Assembly: GCA_031359995.1 (NCBI GenBank) | Contig: JANMAT010000210.1 | Span: 1-30,566, forward strand | Origin: JANMAT01 sp031359995 | GTDB lineage: Bacteria > Actinomycetota > Acidimicrobiia > Acidimicrobiales > Ilumatobacteraceae | Direction: 5' to 3' | Length of the DNA stretch: 30,566 bases | Shown here: one piece after another, positions 9,990 to 18,087 of the stretch | Numbering within the stretch: the stretch's first letter is position 1 | Layout: each line of letters starts with the position of its first letter | Notes under the pieces: model-generated | What the model was told of the DNA's origin: nothing | The model's input: only the letters and a program-made list of their open reading frames with translations | Database searches by the model: none | Program-made: the position numbers and the translations under genes

Positions 9990-10298
9990 ATGGCTGACGA
10001 ACAGGACCGGGCCGAGAGCCTGGACGCAGATGTGGTCGACGACGACGGGCGCATCGACGAGGACGACCTCACCGACTACCCGCCCGAGTCGTACCAGGGT
10101 GTCGACGAGTACGGCGTCACCGAGGCCGAGGAACGCTTCGACGAGCCGCTGGCCGAGCGTGTGATGCGCGAGATCCCCGACCCGCTGGTCGAGGAGCTCG
10201 AGGGTCACGGCCGTCGCGTGCAGGTCGTCGACGCTGCCGACGTGGACGGCGAGGTGTCGGCCGAGAACGCGGCGATGCACATCGAGCGCGAGCGCTGA
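9990..10298 (+). CDS. Acidic small protein, DUF5709-like
   Basis: A 102-residue, strongly acidic protein. The sequence DLTDYPPESYQGVDEYGVT, then EAEERFDEPLAERVMREIPDP, follows the layout I recall for actinobacterial DUF5709 proteins: a Pro-containing turn, an E/D-Y/W-G-T step, then a Glu-rich segment ending L-x-x-R-x-x-x-E-x-PDP. That resemblance is from memory and is not proof. No membrane segment or signal is present, and the composition suggests a disordered or stress-related protein. The function is unknown. It converges with the cupin gene 24 bases downstream and lies 73 bases after the 48-residue frame on the same strand. Confidence 0.72.
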   Translation: MADEQDRAESLDADVVDDDGRIDEDDLTDYPPESYQGVDEYGVTEAEERFDEPLAERVMREIPDPLVEELEGHGRRVQVVDAADVDGEVSAENAAMHIERER

Positions 10299-10322
10299 GC
10301 GGCCGCGTCCTGGCGGCGTCGC

Positions 10323-10793
10323 TCAGACGGGGGTGACCTGCTGGCGCTGACGCTCGAGCGCGTGCCGGAAGCCACCGATCGTGGCGGTGTCGAGCACGAT
10401 GCCGTCGTCGGCCTGCACCTCCCAGATGACGCCGTCGACCGCGGTCATCGACAGCATCAGGATCGTGCCGTCAGGCCCGCCCTCCTCGGTGTGCAGGTGG
10501 TCGCCTTCGTTCGACGCGAAGAAGCCGGGCGCCCGCACCTCGTCGAGCTCCCAACCGTCGGCTCTCCGTGCGTAGGTGCGATGCTCCCCCTCGACCACCA
10601 GGGTGTCGGTGGGTCCCACGTGGCGGTGCACGGGACACCGGGCGTACGGGGCCATGCGGAAGAAGATGTCGACCTTCTGGCGCACATCGTTCACGCCCAG
10701 CACCCAGAACGACAGGCCGCCGAACACCGGGAACGGGCGCCACGTGATGGCCGTGTCGTCGAGGTGGTGGGCCGGACGTCGTTCGTCGGTCAT
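10323..10793 (-). CDS. Cupin-domain protein
   Basis: A 156-residue single-domain cupin. Motif 1 is the His/Glu cluster CPVHRHVGPTDTLVVEGEHRTY (about 54-75), and motif 2 is the segment EGDHLHTEEGG near 96-106. These can bind a divalent metal. The layout resembles the cupins annotated as ChrR-like or 2,4'-dihydroxyacetophenone-dioxygenase-like, but the reaction here is unproven. The ATG overlaps the stop of the LysR gene as ATGA, so the two are translationally coupled, which is an uncommon pairing for a LysR regulator and suggests the cupin acts in, or senses, the pathway the regulator controls. Confidence 0.85.
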   Translation of the reverse strand: MTDERRPAHHLDDTAITWRPFPVFGGLSFWVLGVNDVRQKVDIFFRMAPYARCPVHRHVGPTDTLVVEGEHRTYARRADGWELDEVRAPGFFASNEGDHLHTEEGGPDGTILMLSMTAVDGVIWEVQADDGIVLDTATIGGFRHALERQRQQVTPV

Positions 10794-11698
10794 GGGGTGA
10801 GTGTAGGACCGGCGGCCGGGTGGGCCGGACGGCGGCGGGCGACCCGCTGCAGCTGCGCCACCACATCGGCCAGGTCGGCGGTGAACACCAACCGCGTCAC
10901 CGCGGCGATGGTGCGGGCGGCGCCAAGATCGGCCCGGGCCACCGTGACCCTCGCCTTGGCATCGCGGATCACGCGTTCGGGCACGATGGTCGCACCGTGC
11001 CCGGCGGCCACCAGGGCCAGCAGGGCGTGGTTGTCGGCGACCCGGCCGACGATGCGGGGCGTGATGCCGGCGCGCCGCAGCACCTCCTGCGTGGCCGCCT
11101 CGCAGCGGGTGCCGCTGCCGTTCACCAACCAGCCCTGCTCGGCCAGTTCGGCCAACCGCACCGACGGCGCCCGGTCCGGCGGGGCCACCAGGCGCAGGCG
11201 GTCGCGGATCAGCGGCGTGCTCACCAGCCGGTCGTGGGCGGCCACGGGCGCGCCGTCGTAGTCCTGGGTGAGAGCGATGTCGACCGTTCCGAGGCGCAGG
11301 TCGCGCAGGGCGTCGTCGTCCTCGGCCTCGCGCACGTCGACCGTCAGCTGGCGGGCCTGCCGGGAACCGAGCCACGGCACCACGAGGGTGGTCAACGCCG
11401 ACGCGAAGCCGGCGATGACGAGGTGGCGCCGGCGAGGGCGTTCGTCCCCCACGGCGGCGACCCGGTCGACCAGGTCGAGCGTGTCGCGGGCGATGGGCAG
11501 CAGCCGCTCGCCGGCGGGGCTCACCCGCAACCGCCCGCCGACCCGATCGAACAGCCGGATGCCGAGCTGGGCTTCCAGCTTGGTGATCTGTTGCGACACG
11601 GCCGGCGCGGTGTAGCCGAGCGCCGCCGCCGCCGCGGCGACGGTGCCCCGTTCGGCCACGTGCAGGAAGGCCCGCATCCGGGCGGTGTCCAGGTCCAT
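10790..11698 (-). CDS. LysR-family transcriptional regulator
   Basis: A 302-residue regulator. Residues 3-62 are the LysR winged helix: MRAFLHVAERGTVAAAAAAL, then TAPAVSQQITKLEAQLGIRLFDR, and the wing RLRVSPAGERLL. The rest is the periplasmic-binding-protein-like effector domain, with the usual segments RLRLVAP and GHGATIVPERVI. The gene could start at the GTG at 11701 or the ATG at 11698; I prefer the ATG because TAACGT is six bases before it. It is divergent from the DapA-family gene, which is the classic arrangement for a LysR target, and it is coupled downstream to the cupin. The effector is unknown. Confidence 0.93.
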   Translation of the reverse strand: MDLDTARMRAFLHVAERGTVAAAAAALGYTAPAVSQQITKLEAQLGIRLFDRVGGRLRVSPAGERLLPIARDTLDLVDRVAAVGDERPRRRHLVIAGFASALTTLVVPWLGSRQARQLTVDVREAEDDDALRDLRLGTVDIALTQDYDGAPVAAHDRLVSTPLIRDRLRLVAPPDRAPSVRLAELAEQGWLVNGSGTRCEAATQEVLRRAGITPRIVGRVADNHALLALVAAGHGATIVPERVIRDAKARVTVARADLGAARTIAAVTRLVFTADLADVVAQLQRVARRRPAHPAAGPTLTP

Positions 11699-11704
11699 CA
11701 CGAA

Positions 11705-11710
11705 ACGTTA
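11705..11710 (-). promoter_or_regulatory. -10 element of the LysR gene, leaderless type
   Basis: TAACGT on the minus strand, six bases before the ATG at 11698. A possible -35, TTCTGA, lies 16 bases further upstream. The 71-base gap to the DapA-family start is where LysR binding would be expected. Confidence 0.55.
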
Positions 11711-11769
11711 CGGTGCGCGGCAGCGATCAGAACTGTTCATTTCAGCCTGACCCTCACCACCATCAAGGC

Positions 11770-12705
11770 ATGACCCTCGATCTCCGCGGCCTCTGGGTTC
11801 CCCTGGTCACGCCGTTCAACGCCGACGACCGCGTCGATGCCGCGGCCCTCGGCCGGCTCGCCCGACGGGTGCTCGCCGACGGGGCGCGCGGCCTGGTGGC
11901 ACTGGGCACCACCGGCGAGCCGGCCACGCTCGACGCTGACGAGCAGCGGCTGGTGATCGACGTGTGCGCCGATGTGTGCGTCGCCGCCGGTGCCCCTCTC
12001 ATCATCGGGGCAGGCACGAGCTCCACGCGTGCCACGGTGACGGCGGTCCAGGCGCTTCGTGGCGTGCCCGGCCTGGTCGCCGTGCTGGTGGTGGTGCCCT
12101 ACTACACCCGACCGTCACCCGAGGCGATCGTGGATCACTACCGGGTCGTCGCCGCCGAGAGCCCCGTGCCGGTGGTGGCCTACAACATCCCGTACCGCAC
12201 CGGACGCGGGCTCGACGCCGACCACCTGCGGGCACTGGCCGCGCTGACGGGAGTCGCCGGGGTGAAGCAGGCCGTGGGCGCCCTGGACGCCGACACGCTG
12301 GCCGTGCTCGGTGCGGCGCCGCCGGGCTTCCACGTTCTGTCGGGCGACGACGCCTTCATCGCGCCGACGCTGCTCATGGGCGGCCATGGTGCCATCGCCG
12401 CCGCCGCCCACCTGTGCACGTCGGCGTTCGCCGCCATGGTGGACGCCGCCCTGGCCGGCGACGTGCTCGCCGCCCGCCGCTACGCCGACGCGCTGCTGCC
12501 CGTGGTGCAGGCCGGCTTCGCCGAGCCCAGCCCCGCGCTGTGGAAGGCCGCGCTGCACGCCGCCGGAGAGGTCGCGTCGCCCGCGCTGCGGGCGCCCATG
12601 ACCGCGGCGTCGCCCGCCGCGCTCGGCTACCTGCTTGACGCCGTGGCGACCGCCGCATGCAGCCGGCCCAGCAGTCAGAGCGGGTTGCCGGCGGCGTCGC
12701 GGTAG
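11770..12705 (+). CDS. Dihydrodipicolinate synthase / N-acetylneuraminate lyase family protein
   Basis: A 311-residue class I aldolase of the DapA family, which forms a Schiff base with pyruvate or a related 2-oxo acid. All landmarks are present: GTTGEPATL with Thr47-Thr48, YYTRPS (111-116), the catalytic Tyr138 in YNIPYRTG with Arg143, the Schiff-base Lys166 in GVKQAVG, and SGDD before the C-terminal helices. The divergent LysR and its cupin partner suggest an inducible catabolic lyase or hydratase-aldolase instead of the housekeeping lysine enzyme, so I give no dapA symbol. The last 30 bases run tail-to-tail into the CoA-transferase, and the final residues CSRPSSQSGLPAASR look like an acquired extension. 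No Shine-Dalgarno is obvious. Confidence 0.92.
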   Translation: MTLDLRGLWVPLVTPFNADDRVDAAALGRLARRVLADGARGLVALGTTGEPATLDADEQRLVIDVCADVCVAAGAPLIIGAGTSSTRATVTAVQALRGVPGLVAVLVVVPYYTRPSPEAIVDHYRVVAAESPVPVVAYNIPYRTGRGLDADHLRALAALTGVAGVKQAVGALDADTLAVLGAAPPGFHVLSGDDAFIAPTLLMGGHGAIAAAAHLCTSAFAAMVDAALAGDVLAARRYADALLPVVQAGFAEPSPALWKAALHAAGEVASPALRAPMTAASPAALGYLLDAVATAACSRPSSQSGLPAASR

Positions 12706-15197
12706 CCGTCGGTGATGTGGCCCTCGGTCACGAGGGCGTCCCAGGTGGCCTCGTCCAGGCCGAGCAACTCGCGGTACACGTGCTCGTTGTCCTCGCCGAC
12801 CATCGAGTACGGCCGCCACGCCAGCGGCGGTCCGTCCCACTGCCACGGGTGCGAGGCGAACTCGTGCGTCCCGATGTCGGGGCCGTGGTTCGTGCGCAGC
12901 ATGCCTCGGGCTCGAAGGTGGGGGTCCTGGCGGGCCTCGGACTCGGTGAGCACCGGGCCGGCGGGTACGCCGTGTTCCTGGCAGATCGCCGCCGCCTCGC
13001 GGTGGTCGTGCGCCATGGTCCACGCCGTGATGCCGGCGTCGATCTCGTCGTGGTGGGCGCGCCGGCCCTCGACGGCGGCGAAGCGGGCATCGGCGGCCCA
13101 CGCCGGCTCGCCCATGGCGACCCGCAGGCCGTGCCACTCGTCGTCGGTGCCGACCGAGACGGCGACCCAGCGGTCGGTGCCGCCGGCGCCCTGCTCGCCG
13201 GCGCGGCCCACACCGGGCGCCACGTCGAGGCAGCGGTACACACCCTGCGGGGCCCGCCAGCGGTGGCGGTTCCCGATGCGCCACTCCTCGTCGACACCGC
13301 GGGCGACGTCGATCAGGATCTCGCCGATGTGGTTGAGCATGTTCTCGGTCTGGGCCAGTTCGACCAGTTCGCCCACGCCGGTGCGCTCGCGTCGGCGCAG
13401 CGCGGCGAGGGTGGCGAACGCGGCCGTGCCGCCGGTGGCGACGTCCATGTGGAACACGCTGTCGTTCTCGCTCACGTCGAGGTCCGGGTAGCCGCGTATC
13501 GCGGTGAGGGCGAACAGCGCCTCCATGTTCGTGCCGAAACCGAGGTAGTGGCGGTACGGGCCTTCCAGCCCGTTCGAGGGCAGGCGCACCATCACCATGC
13601 GCGGGTTGCGGGCGTGCACCGCGTGCCAGCCGACACCGAGCCGCTCCACCAGGTCGACGGCGTTGTTCTCGATGAACACGTCGGCCCGTTCCAACAGCCG
13701 CCACAGCGTGGCCGAGCCGAGCTCGGTGCGGGGGTCGAGCGTGATGCAGCGCTTGTTGCGAGCGTGCGAGAGGTAGATGGCGCAGCGGTTCCACGGTCGC
13801 TCACCCGGATCGAGATCGGGGTAGCCACCGAACAGCGGGCCCATGAGCGGCAGCAGCTCGGGGCGCGGCCGGGGTAGTGCCCCGCGCGTGTTGGTGGGGA
13901 AGATGTTCGGGTTGTCGACGCGGATCACCGTGGCGCCGAGGTCCCCGAGCAACTGGGCGGCGAACGGCCCGGCCCACGCCGCCGTCATGTCGACCACGAC
14001 GATGCCGTCGAGCGGAAGTGCGGCGGGCTCGGCGCGGCGCGGACTCGGCGCCACCGTCTCCGACGCAACCGCCGCCGTGTGGGCACCGAGCGTCGGCGCC
14101 GCGTCGCGGATCTGCCAGCCGCCGGCGTGGAACCGCACCGGTGCGCCGGGCTGGCGCACCGTGCCCAGCGGGCCGAGGTCGACATCGGTCCAGTAACCGC
14201 GGGTCGCCAGGTGGGCGTCCACCAGCACCTCGGCCGGCGTCTTGAGCGCGGTGATGGGCCAGCCCGCGGCCTGCGCTTGCTCCATGGCCTCCTGGCTCGT
14301 ACGCACGATCGTCCACCCGAGCACCGCGTCGAAGGCGAGCTGGGGCAGGTCGGGGTCGTCGAGCGGGTTCCCGGCGGCGTAGCGGGCCTCCAGCGCGTCG
14401 TCTCGCAGCACGCCGAGCATGCGGGGGATCCAGCGCGGCGCGGTGGTGACCTGAACGTAGCCGTCGGCCGTGGGGAAGGCACCGGTGGGGAACGGACTGA
14501 TGGTCGCACCCACGCTGCGGGGCGCGTCGAAGCCGGTGAACACCTGGTAGAGCAGGTACGTGGTACGCCGGTCCATCGACGCGAACTGGGCGTCGCAGGC
14601 GGCGGCGTCGACGTGGATGGAACGGCCCGACCGTTCGGCCACCGTCACGGCCGACAGGCCGGCCAGCGCGGCGATGGTGCCGGCGTGGTACTGGCCGACA
14701 TCGCCGCCCATGCGGATCGGCTCGCGGTCGCGCAGCCCGGTCGACGCCATGGGTCCGGCGTAGGCGTAGGTGACGATCTCCTCGCCCTTCCACTCGGCGT
14801 AGGGGCCCGTGCGCCCGAACGGCGTGAGGCTCACGACCGCCAGGCCCGCACGCTGCGCGGCGAGCACGTCGTAGGTGAGGCCGGTGGCGCGCACCCGCGC
14901 GTTCGTGAACGACTCGAGCACCAGATCGCTGGTGCGGGTCAGGCCGAGCACGGTGGCCCGGCCGGCCGGCGTGTCGAGGTCGGCCACCACCGACCGCTTG
15001 TTGGTGTTCAGATGCACGAAGGTCGACGACATGCCGTGCGGGTCGGGAGTGCGACCGGCGTGGCGGGTGCGATCGCCCTGAGGCGGTTCGACCTTCACGA
15101 CGTCGGCGCCCAGGTCGGCCAGCAGCTTGCCGGCGTACGGTCCCGCGATGCCCTCGGCCAGCTCGAGGACGCGCAATCCCTCCAACGGTTGCCCCAT
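12675..15197 (-). CDS. Tandem-fused class III CoA-transferase (CaiB/BaiF type)
   Basis: An 840-residue protein made of two family III CoA-transferase domains in one chain. Domain 1 (about 1-385) starts LEGLRVLELAEGIAGPYAG and continues GKLLADLGADVVKVE; its catalytic-position Asp166 is in MGGDVGQYHAG. Domain 2 (about 394-840) starts LDGIVVVDMTAAWAGPFAAQ with GDLGATVIRVD, and carries Asp585 in HMDVATGGTAAF. Both Asp align with the Asp169 nucleophile of formyl-CoA transferase. Ordinary family members are about 400 residues and form interlocked dimers, so this chain may be a covalent dimer or have one regulatory half. It would move CoA between carboxylic acids. TAGCTT six bases before the ATG gives it its own promoter, separate from the P450 unit upstream. 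Confidence 0.92.
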   Translation of the reverse strand: MGQPLEGLRVLELAEGIAGPYAGKLLADLGADVVKVEPPQGDRTRHAGRTPDPHGMSSTFVHLNTNKRSVVADLDTPAGRATVLGLTRTSDLVLESFTNARVRATGLTYDVLAAQRAGLAVVSLTPFGRTGPYAEWKGEEIVTYAYAGPMASTGLRDREPIRMGGDVGQYHAGTIAALAGLSAVTVAERSGRSIHVDAAACDAQFASMDRRTTYLLYQVFTGFDAPRSVGATISPFPTGAFPTADGYVQVTTAPRWIPRMLGVLRDDALEARYAAGNPLDDPDLPQLAFDAVLGWTIVRTSQEAMEQAQAAGWPITALKTPAEVLVDAHLATRGYWTDVDLGPLGTVRQPGAPVRFHAGGWQIRDAAPTLGAHTAAVASETVAPSPRRAEPAALPLDGIVVVDMTAAWAGPFAAQLLGDLGATVIRVDNPNIFPTNTRGALPRPRPELLPLMGPLFGGYPDLDPGERPWNRCAIYLSHARNKRCITLDPRTELGSATLWRLLERADVFIENNAVDLVERLGVGWHAVHARNPRMVMVRLPSNGLEGPYRHYLGFGTNMEALFALTAIRGYPDLDVSENDSVFHMDVATGGTAAFATLAALRRRERTGVGELVELAQTENMLNHIGEILIDVARGVDEEWRIGNRHRWRAPQGVYRCLDVAPGVGRAGEQGAGGTDRWVAVSVGTDDEWHGLRVAMGEPAWAADARFAAVEGRRAHHDEIDAGITAWTMAHDHREAAAICQEHGVPAGPVLTESEARQDPHLRARGMLRTNHGPDIGTHEFASHPWQWDGPPLAWRPYSMVGEDNEHVYRELLGLDEATWDALVTEGHITDGYRDAAGNPL

Positions 15198-15203
15198 GGC
15201 GGC

Positions 15204-15209
15204 AAGCTA
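15204..15209 (-). promoter_or_regulatory. -10 element of the CoA-transferase gene, leaderless type
   Basis: TAGCTT on the minus strand, six bases before the ATG at 15197, without a Shine-Dalgarno. It lies between the isochorismatase stop and the CoA-transferase start, so the last gene of the run can be expressed independently. Confidence 0.55.
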
Positions 15210-15249
15210 GCGGTCAGCGACACGGGCGCCGTCATGCCACCGACGAACC

Positions 15250-15822
15250 CTACGCCGTGGCGACGCTCGCCGGCCCGAAGTCGACGTCGGCGGCGGCGAC
15301 CACCGCCGCGGTGCGGTCGGGCGCGCCCTGCCACGTCCAGTACATGTTGGTGTGGGCGATCACCTTGTCGGGGGCCGGCATGCCGTAGGCGGTCAGGTCC
15401 TCGGTGGTGTGGGCGTCGCTCACCAGGGTGGTGTCGTAGCCGCCCGTGAACGCGCCGTGCAGCGTGGCCCGGATGCACGCGTCGGTCTGGGCACCGGTGA
15501 CCACGACACGGCCCACACCGCGCTCGGCCAGTTCGGCTTCGAGGGTGGTCGCCTCGAAGGAGTCACCGTAGGTCTTGTGGACGAGTGGCTCCGACCCGCG
15601 GCGGGTGAGCTGGGGCACGTACTGCCAGGCCTCGCTGCCCTCCACGAGGTTGTCGTCGGCGTGCTGCACCCAGATCACCGGCACCTGCTCGGCGCGGGCC
15701 TTGTCCACCAGCGCGCCGATGTTGGCGACCACCGTGTCTCGGCCGACGGCGCCGCCCACCACGCCGTTCTGCACGTCGACCACGAGGAGGGCGGTGTTCG
15801 GACGGTTCGCAAGGCTGGTCAT
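15250..15822 (-). CDS. Isochorismatase-family cysteine hydrolase
   Basis: A 190-residue isochorismatase-like hydrolase. The triad is visible: Asp16 in LLVVDVQNG, Lys83 in VHKTYGDSF, and the nucleophile Cys116 in VTGAQTDACIRATL with the non-proline cis-peptide-type motif before it. The C-terminal segment DAHTTED is also typical. Enzymes with this triad hydrolyse amides such as nicotinamide, ureidoacrylate or N-carbamoyl compounds; isochorismatases proper lack the Cys, so an amidase-type reaction is more likely. A Shine-Dalgarno AAGGAA precedes the ATG, and the gene begins 33 bases after the P450 stop, so the two are probably co-transcribed. Confidence 0.92.
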   Translation of the reverse strand: MTSLANRPNTALLVVDVQNGVVGGAVGRDTVVANIGALVDKARAEQVPVIWVQHADDNLVEGSEAWQYVPQLTRRGSEPLVHKTYGDSFEATTLEAELAERGVGRVVVTGAQTDACIRATLHGAFTGGYDTTLVSDAHTTEDLTAYGMPAPDKVIAHTNMYWTWQGAPDRTAAVVAAADVDFGPASVATA

Positions 15823-15855
15823 GATGGGTTCCTTCGGCAGACGCTTCGTCGTCGT

Positions 15856-17076
15856 TCACGCGGCCCGCGGTCGCGCCCGGATCGTGAGCGAGCGCAGGCC
15901 GAACAGCCGGTTGTTCGGCATCCACTCGAACGACCCCGCCGCCTCGAACCCGTCGTAGCGCGTCACGAGCTCCTCGAGCGTGGTGCGCAGCTCCATGCGG
16001 GCCAGGTGCGCGCCCAGGCAGAAGTGGACGCCCCACCCGAACCCGATGTGCGGGTTGGGCGAGCGCGTCAGGTCGACCACGAACGGCCGGTCGAAGACGC
16101 GCTCGTCGCGGTTGGCCGACATCTCCCAGAAGACCACCTTGTCGCCGGCGGCGATGGCCTGCCCGGCCAGCATCGTGCCGCGCGTCGCGGTGCGGCGCTT
16201 GTAGACCGACGGCGTGGTCCACCGCACGATCTCCTCGGTCGCGGTGGCGGCCAGGCCCGGGTCGGCCTTCAGCAGCTCGTACTGGTCGGGGTGGTCGATG
16301 AAGACCTTCACCGCGCCGGCGATGGCGCTGCGCGTCGTCTCGGCACCGGCCGGGAACAGCAGCGCGAAGAAGCCGAGCAGCTCCCGGTCCGACAGGGCCG
16401 AGCCGTCCTCCTCGGAGCGGGCGTGCACCACCGTCGACAAGATGTCGTCGGCCGGGTTGCGCCGCTTCTCCTCGATCAGCGCCATGCCGTACTCGCGGAG
16501 CTTGTGGCTGAACTCCGGCGCGATGATCGAGGTGGAGCCGGCGGCGAGCCCCCGGTCCATCCAGTCGCAGAGCAGGTTCCGGTCGGCCTGGGGCACGCCC
16601 AGGATGCTGCAGATCATCTGCAATGGCAGCTCGCCGGCCACCGCCGACACGAACTCGAACGGCTCGCCCATCGGGCAGCGGTCGAGCAGGTCGCGCACCC
16701 GCACGCGGACGTCGGTGGCCAGCGCCTCGATGGCCCGGGGCGTGAAGCCACTGTTCACCAGCGCCCGCAACCGTCGGTGCTTCGGGTCGTCGGTCAGGTT
16801 GAGCAGCTCGCCGATCTGGCGCTCGTCCTTGATGGCGGTGCCGCCGTGTTGGCGGGTGCCACCGCGCTCCGACGAGTACGTGTCGGGGTCGCGCAGCACC
16901 GCCATCACGTGGTCGTAGCGGCTCACCACCCAGAACCCTTCGCCGTCGGGCGTCACCGGCGTCGGTTCGTGCCACCAGACCGGCGCGTGGTCGCGCAGCC
17001 ACGTGAAGAACTCATGCGGGAACCCGTCGCGGAAGCTGGCGTGGTCGGACAGGTCCACCGCCGGCACCGTGCTCAT
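15856..17076 (-). CDS. Cytochrome P450
   Basis: A 406-residue soluble bacterial P450 that should hydroxylate an organic substrate using electrons from a ferredoxin system, none of which is encoded nearby. Landmarks are the helix-C region NLTDDPKHRRLRALV (93-107), the I-helix oxygen-activation motif AGAETT (243-248), ExxR at Glu282-Arg285, and the haem loop FGWGVHFCLGAH with ligand Cys353. The Glu before the conserved Thr pair is normal for actinobacterial P450s of this kind. The ATG overlaps the stop of the dehydrogenase gene as ATGA, so translation is coupled, and the isochorismatase follows 33 bases later. The substrate is unknown; the linked dehydrogenase suggests an acid or alcohol intermediate. 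Confidence 0.95.
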   Translation of the reverse strand: MSTVPAVDLSDHASFRDGFPHEFFTWLRDHAPVWWHEPTPVTPDGEGFWVVSRYDHVMAVLRDPDTYSSERGGTRQHGGTAIKDERQIGELLNLTDDPKHRRLRALVNSGFTPRAIEALATDVRVRVRDLLDRCPMGEPFEFVSAVAGELPLQMICSILGVPQADRNLLCDWMDRGLAAGSTSIIAPEFSHKLREYGMALIEEKRRNPADDILSTVVHARSEEDGSALSDRELLGFFALLFPAGAETTRSAIAGAVKVFIDHPDQYELLKADPGLAATATEEIVRWTTPSVYKRRTATRGTMLAGQAIAAGDKVVFWEMSANRDERVFDRPFVVDLTRSPNPHIGFGWGVHFCLGAHLARMELRTTLEELVTRYDGFEAAGSFEWMPNNRLFGLRSLTIRARPRAA

Positions 17077-17972
17077 GGCGACGCCTGCGGCCTGCGGGCC
17101 AGGCGGGCCACCTCGACGCCCGACCGCTCCTCCAGTGTGCGCAGCGTGGCGGTGAAGACCTTGTCGCCGAGGCCGCCGTCGATCGCGGCGAGGTACACGG
17201 CGTGCGCCGCCTCGGTGGTCGGCATGGCCACGCCCAGGGCGCGCGCCGAGGCCAGCGCGACCGCCACGTCCTTCTCGGCGATCGACAGCTTGAAGCTGAC
17301 GTTGTCGAAGTTGCGGGTCAGGAACACGTTGGCCGCGCCCACCACCGTGCCGGCCGAGCTGGCCTTCAGGATCTCCAGCAGGGCGGTCGCATCCATGCCG
17401 GCCTTGGCACCGAGCACGAACCCTTCCTGTATCAGCACGCTGGCGCAGAGGAAGATCTGGTTGTTCACCAGTTTGGCCAGTGCCCCTGCGCCCGAGGGAC
17501 CCACGTGGAACACGTTGGCGCTGAAGGTTTCGAGCAACGGTCGGACCCGCTCGACCGCCTCACCATCGCCGCCCACGATCACCGCCAGGGTGCCCGCCTC
17601 GGCGCCGGCCCGGCCGCCCGACACGGGCGCGTCCACGAAGGCCACGCCGACCGCCGCCCCGCGGTCCGCCATGGCCCGCGCCCCCTCGACCGAGTTGGTC
17701 GAGAGATCGACCACGACCGACCCCATCGCCAGGTCGGCGAGCACGGCGCTCACCACCTGGTCGACCTCGGCCGGACCGGGCAGCGACAGGAACACCACGT
17801 CGCTCGCCGCGGCGAGCGTGGCGATGTCGGGCGCCGCGTTGGCGCCCGCTTCCACCAGCGCAGCCCCGGCCGCCGGCACCACGTCGAACACCGCCAGTTG
17901 GTGACCGGCGCGCTGCAGGTGGCCGGCGATCGGACGGCCCATGTTGCCCAGACCGATGAACCCCACACGCAT
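17073..17972 (-). CDS. 3-hydroxyisobutyrate-dehydrogenase-like beta-hydroxyacid dehydrogenase
   Basis: A 299-residue NAD(P)-dependent dehydrogenase of the beta-hydroxyacid family, which includes 3-hydroxyisobutyrate dehydrogenase and tartronate semialdehyde reductase. The N-terminal Rossmann motif is GFIGLGNMG (4-12). The substrate loop DAPVSGG (114-120) and the catalytic Lys167 in GALAKLVNN with Asn171 are intact. The C-terminal helical domain carries KDVAVALASARALGV. A Shine-Dalgarno GGGGAG is seven bases before the ATG; an in-frame start at 18047 would give a Gly/Pro-rich leader and is rejected. It leads the coupled dehydrogenase-P450 unit. The true hydroxyacid is unknown. Confidence 0.93.
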   Translation of the reverse strand: MRVGFIGLGNMGRPIAGHLQRAGHQLAVFDVVPAAGAALVEAGANAAPDIATLAAASDVVFLSLPGPAEVDQVVSAVLADLAMGSVVVDLSTNSVEGARAMADRGAAVGVAFVDAPVSGGRAGAEAGTLAVIVGGDGEAVERVRPLLETFSANVFHVGPSGAGALAKLVNNQIFLCASVLIQEGFVLGAKAGMDATALLEILKASSAGTVVGAANVFLTRNFDNVSFKLSIAEKDVAVALASARALGVAMPTTEAAHAVYLAAIDGGLGDKVFTATLRTLEERSGVEVARLARRPQASP

Positions 17973-17990
17973 CGGCACTCCCCCCGGTCC

Positions 17991-18003
17991 GGGCGCTGCG
18001 CCC
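17991..18003. promoter_or_regulatory. Perfect palindrome upstream of the dehydrogenase-P450 unit
   Basis: GGGCGCTGCGCCC, a perfect inverted repeat around a single T, sits 18 bases upstream of the ATG at 17972. It could be an operator or a leader hairpin. High GC makes short palindromes of this kind fairly common by chance. Confidence 0.3.
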
Positions 18004-18087
18004 GCCCCCGGAGGGTGCCGGCAGCCGCACGATACGGGCGGTGCCACCGGGCGGGCAACCGCTGGCCACCGCCGGGACCGCAGGCAA

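Noticed and set aside
12115..13794. A long minus-strand frame overlapping the CoA-transferase and DapA-family genes
   Set aside because: It is another frame of the CoA-transferase on the same strand and lacks the CaiB motifs seen in the 840-residue product.
15352..17904. An 850-codon plus-strand frame across the P450 and dehydrogenase
   Set aside because: The minus strand there has intact P450 and dehydrogenase motifs. The plus frame has low-complexity composition and matches no family.
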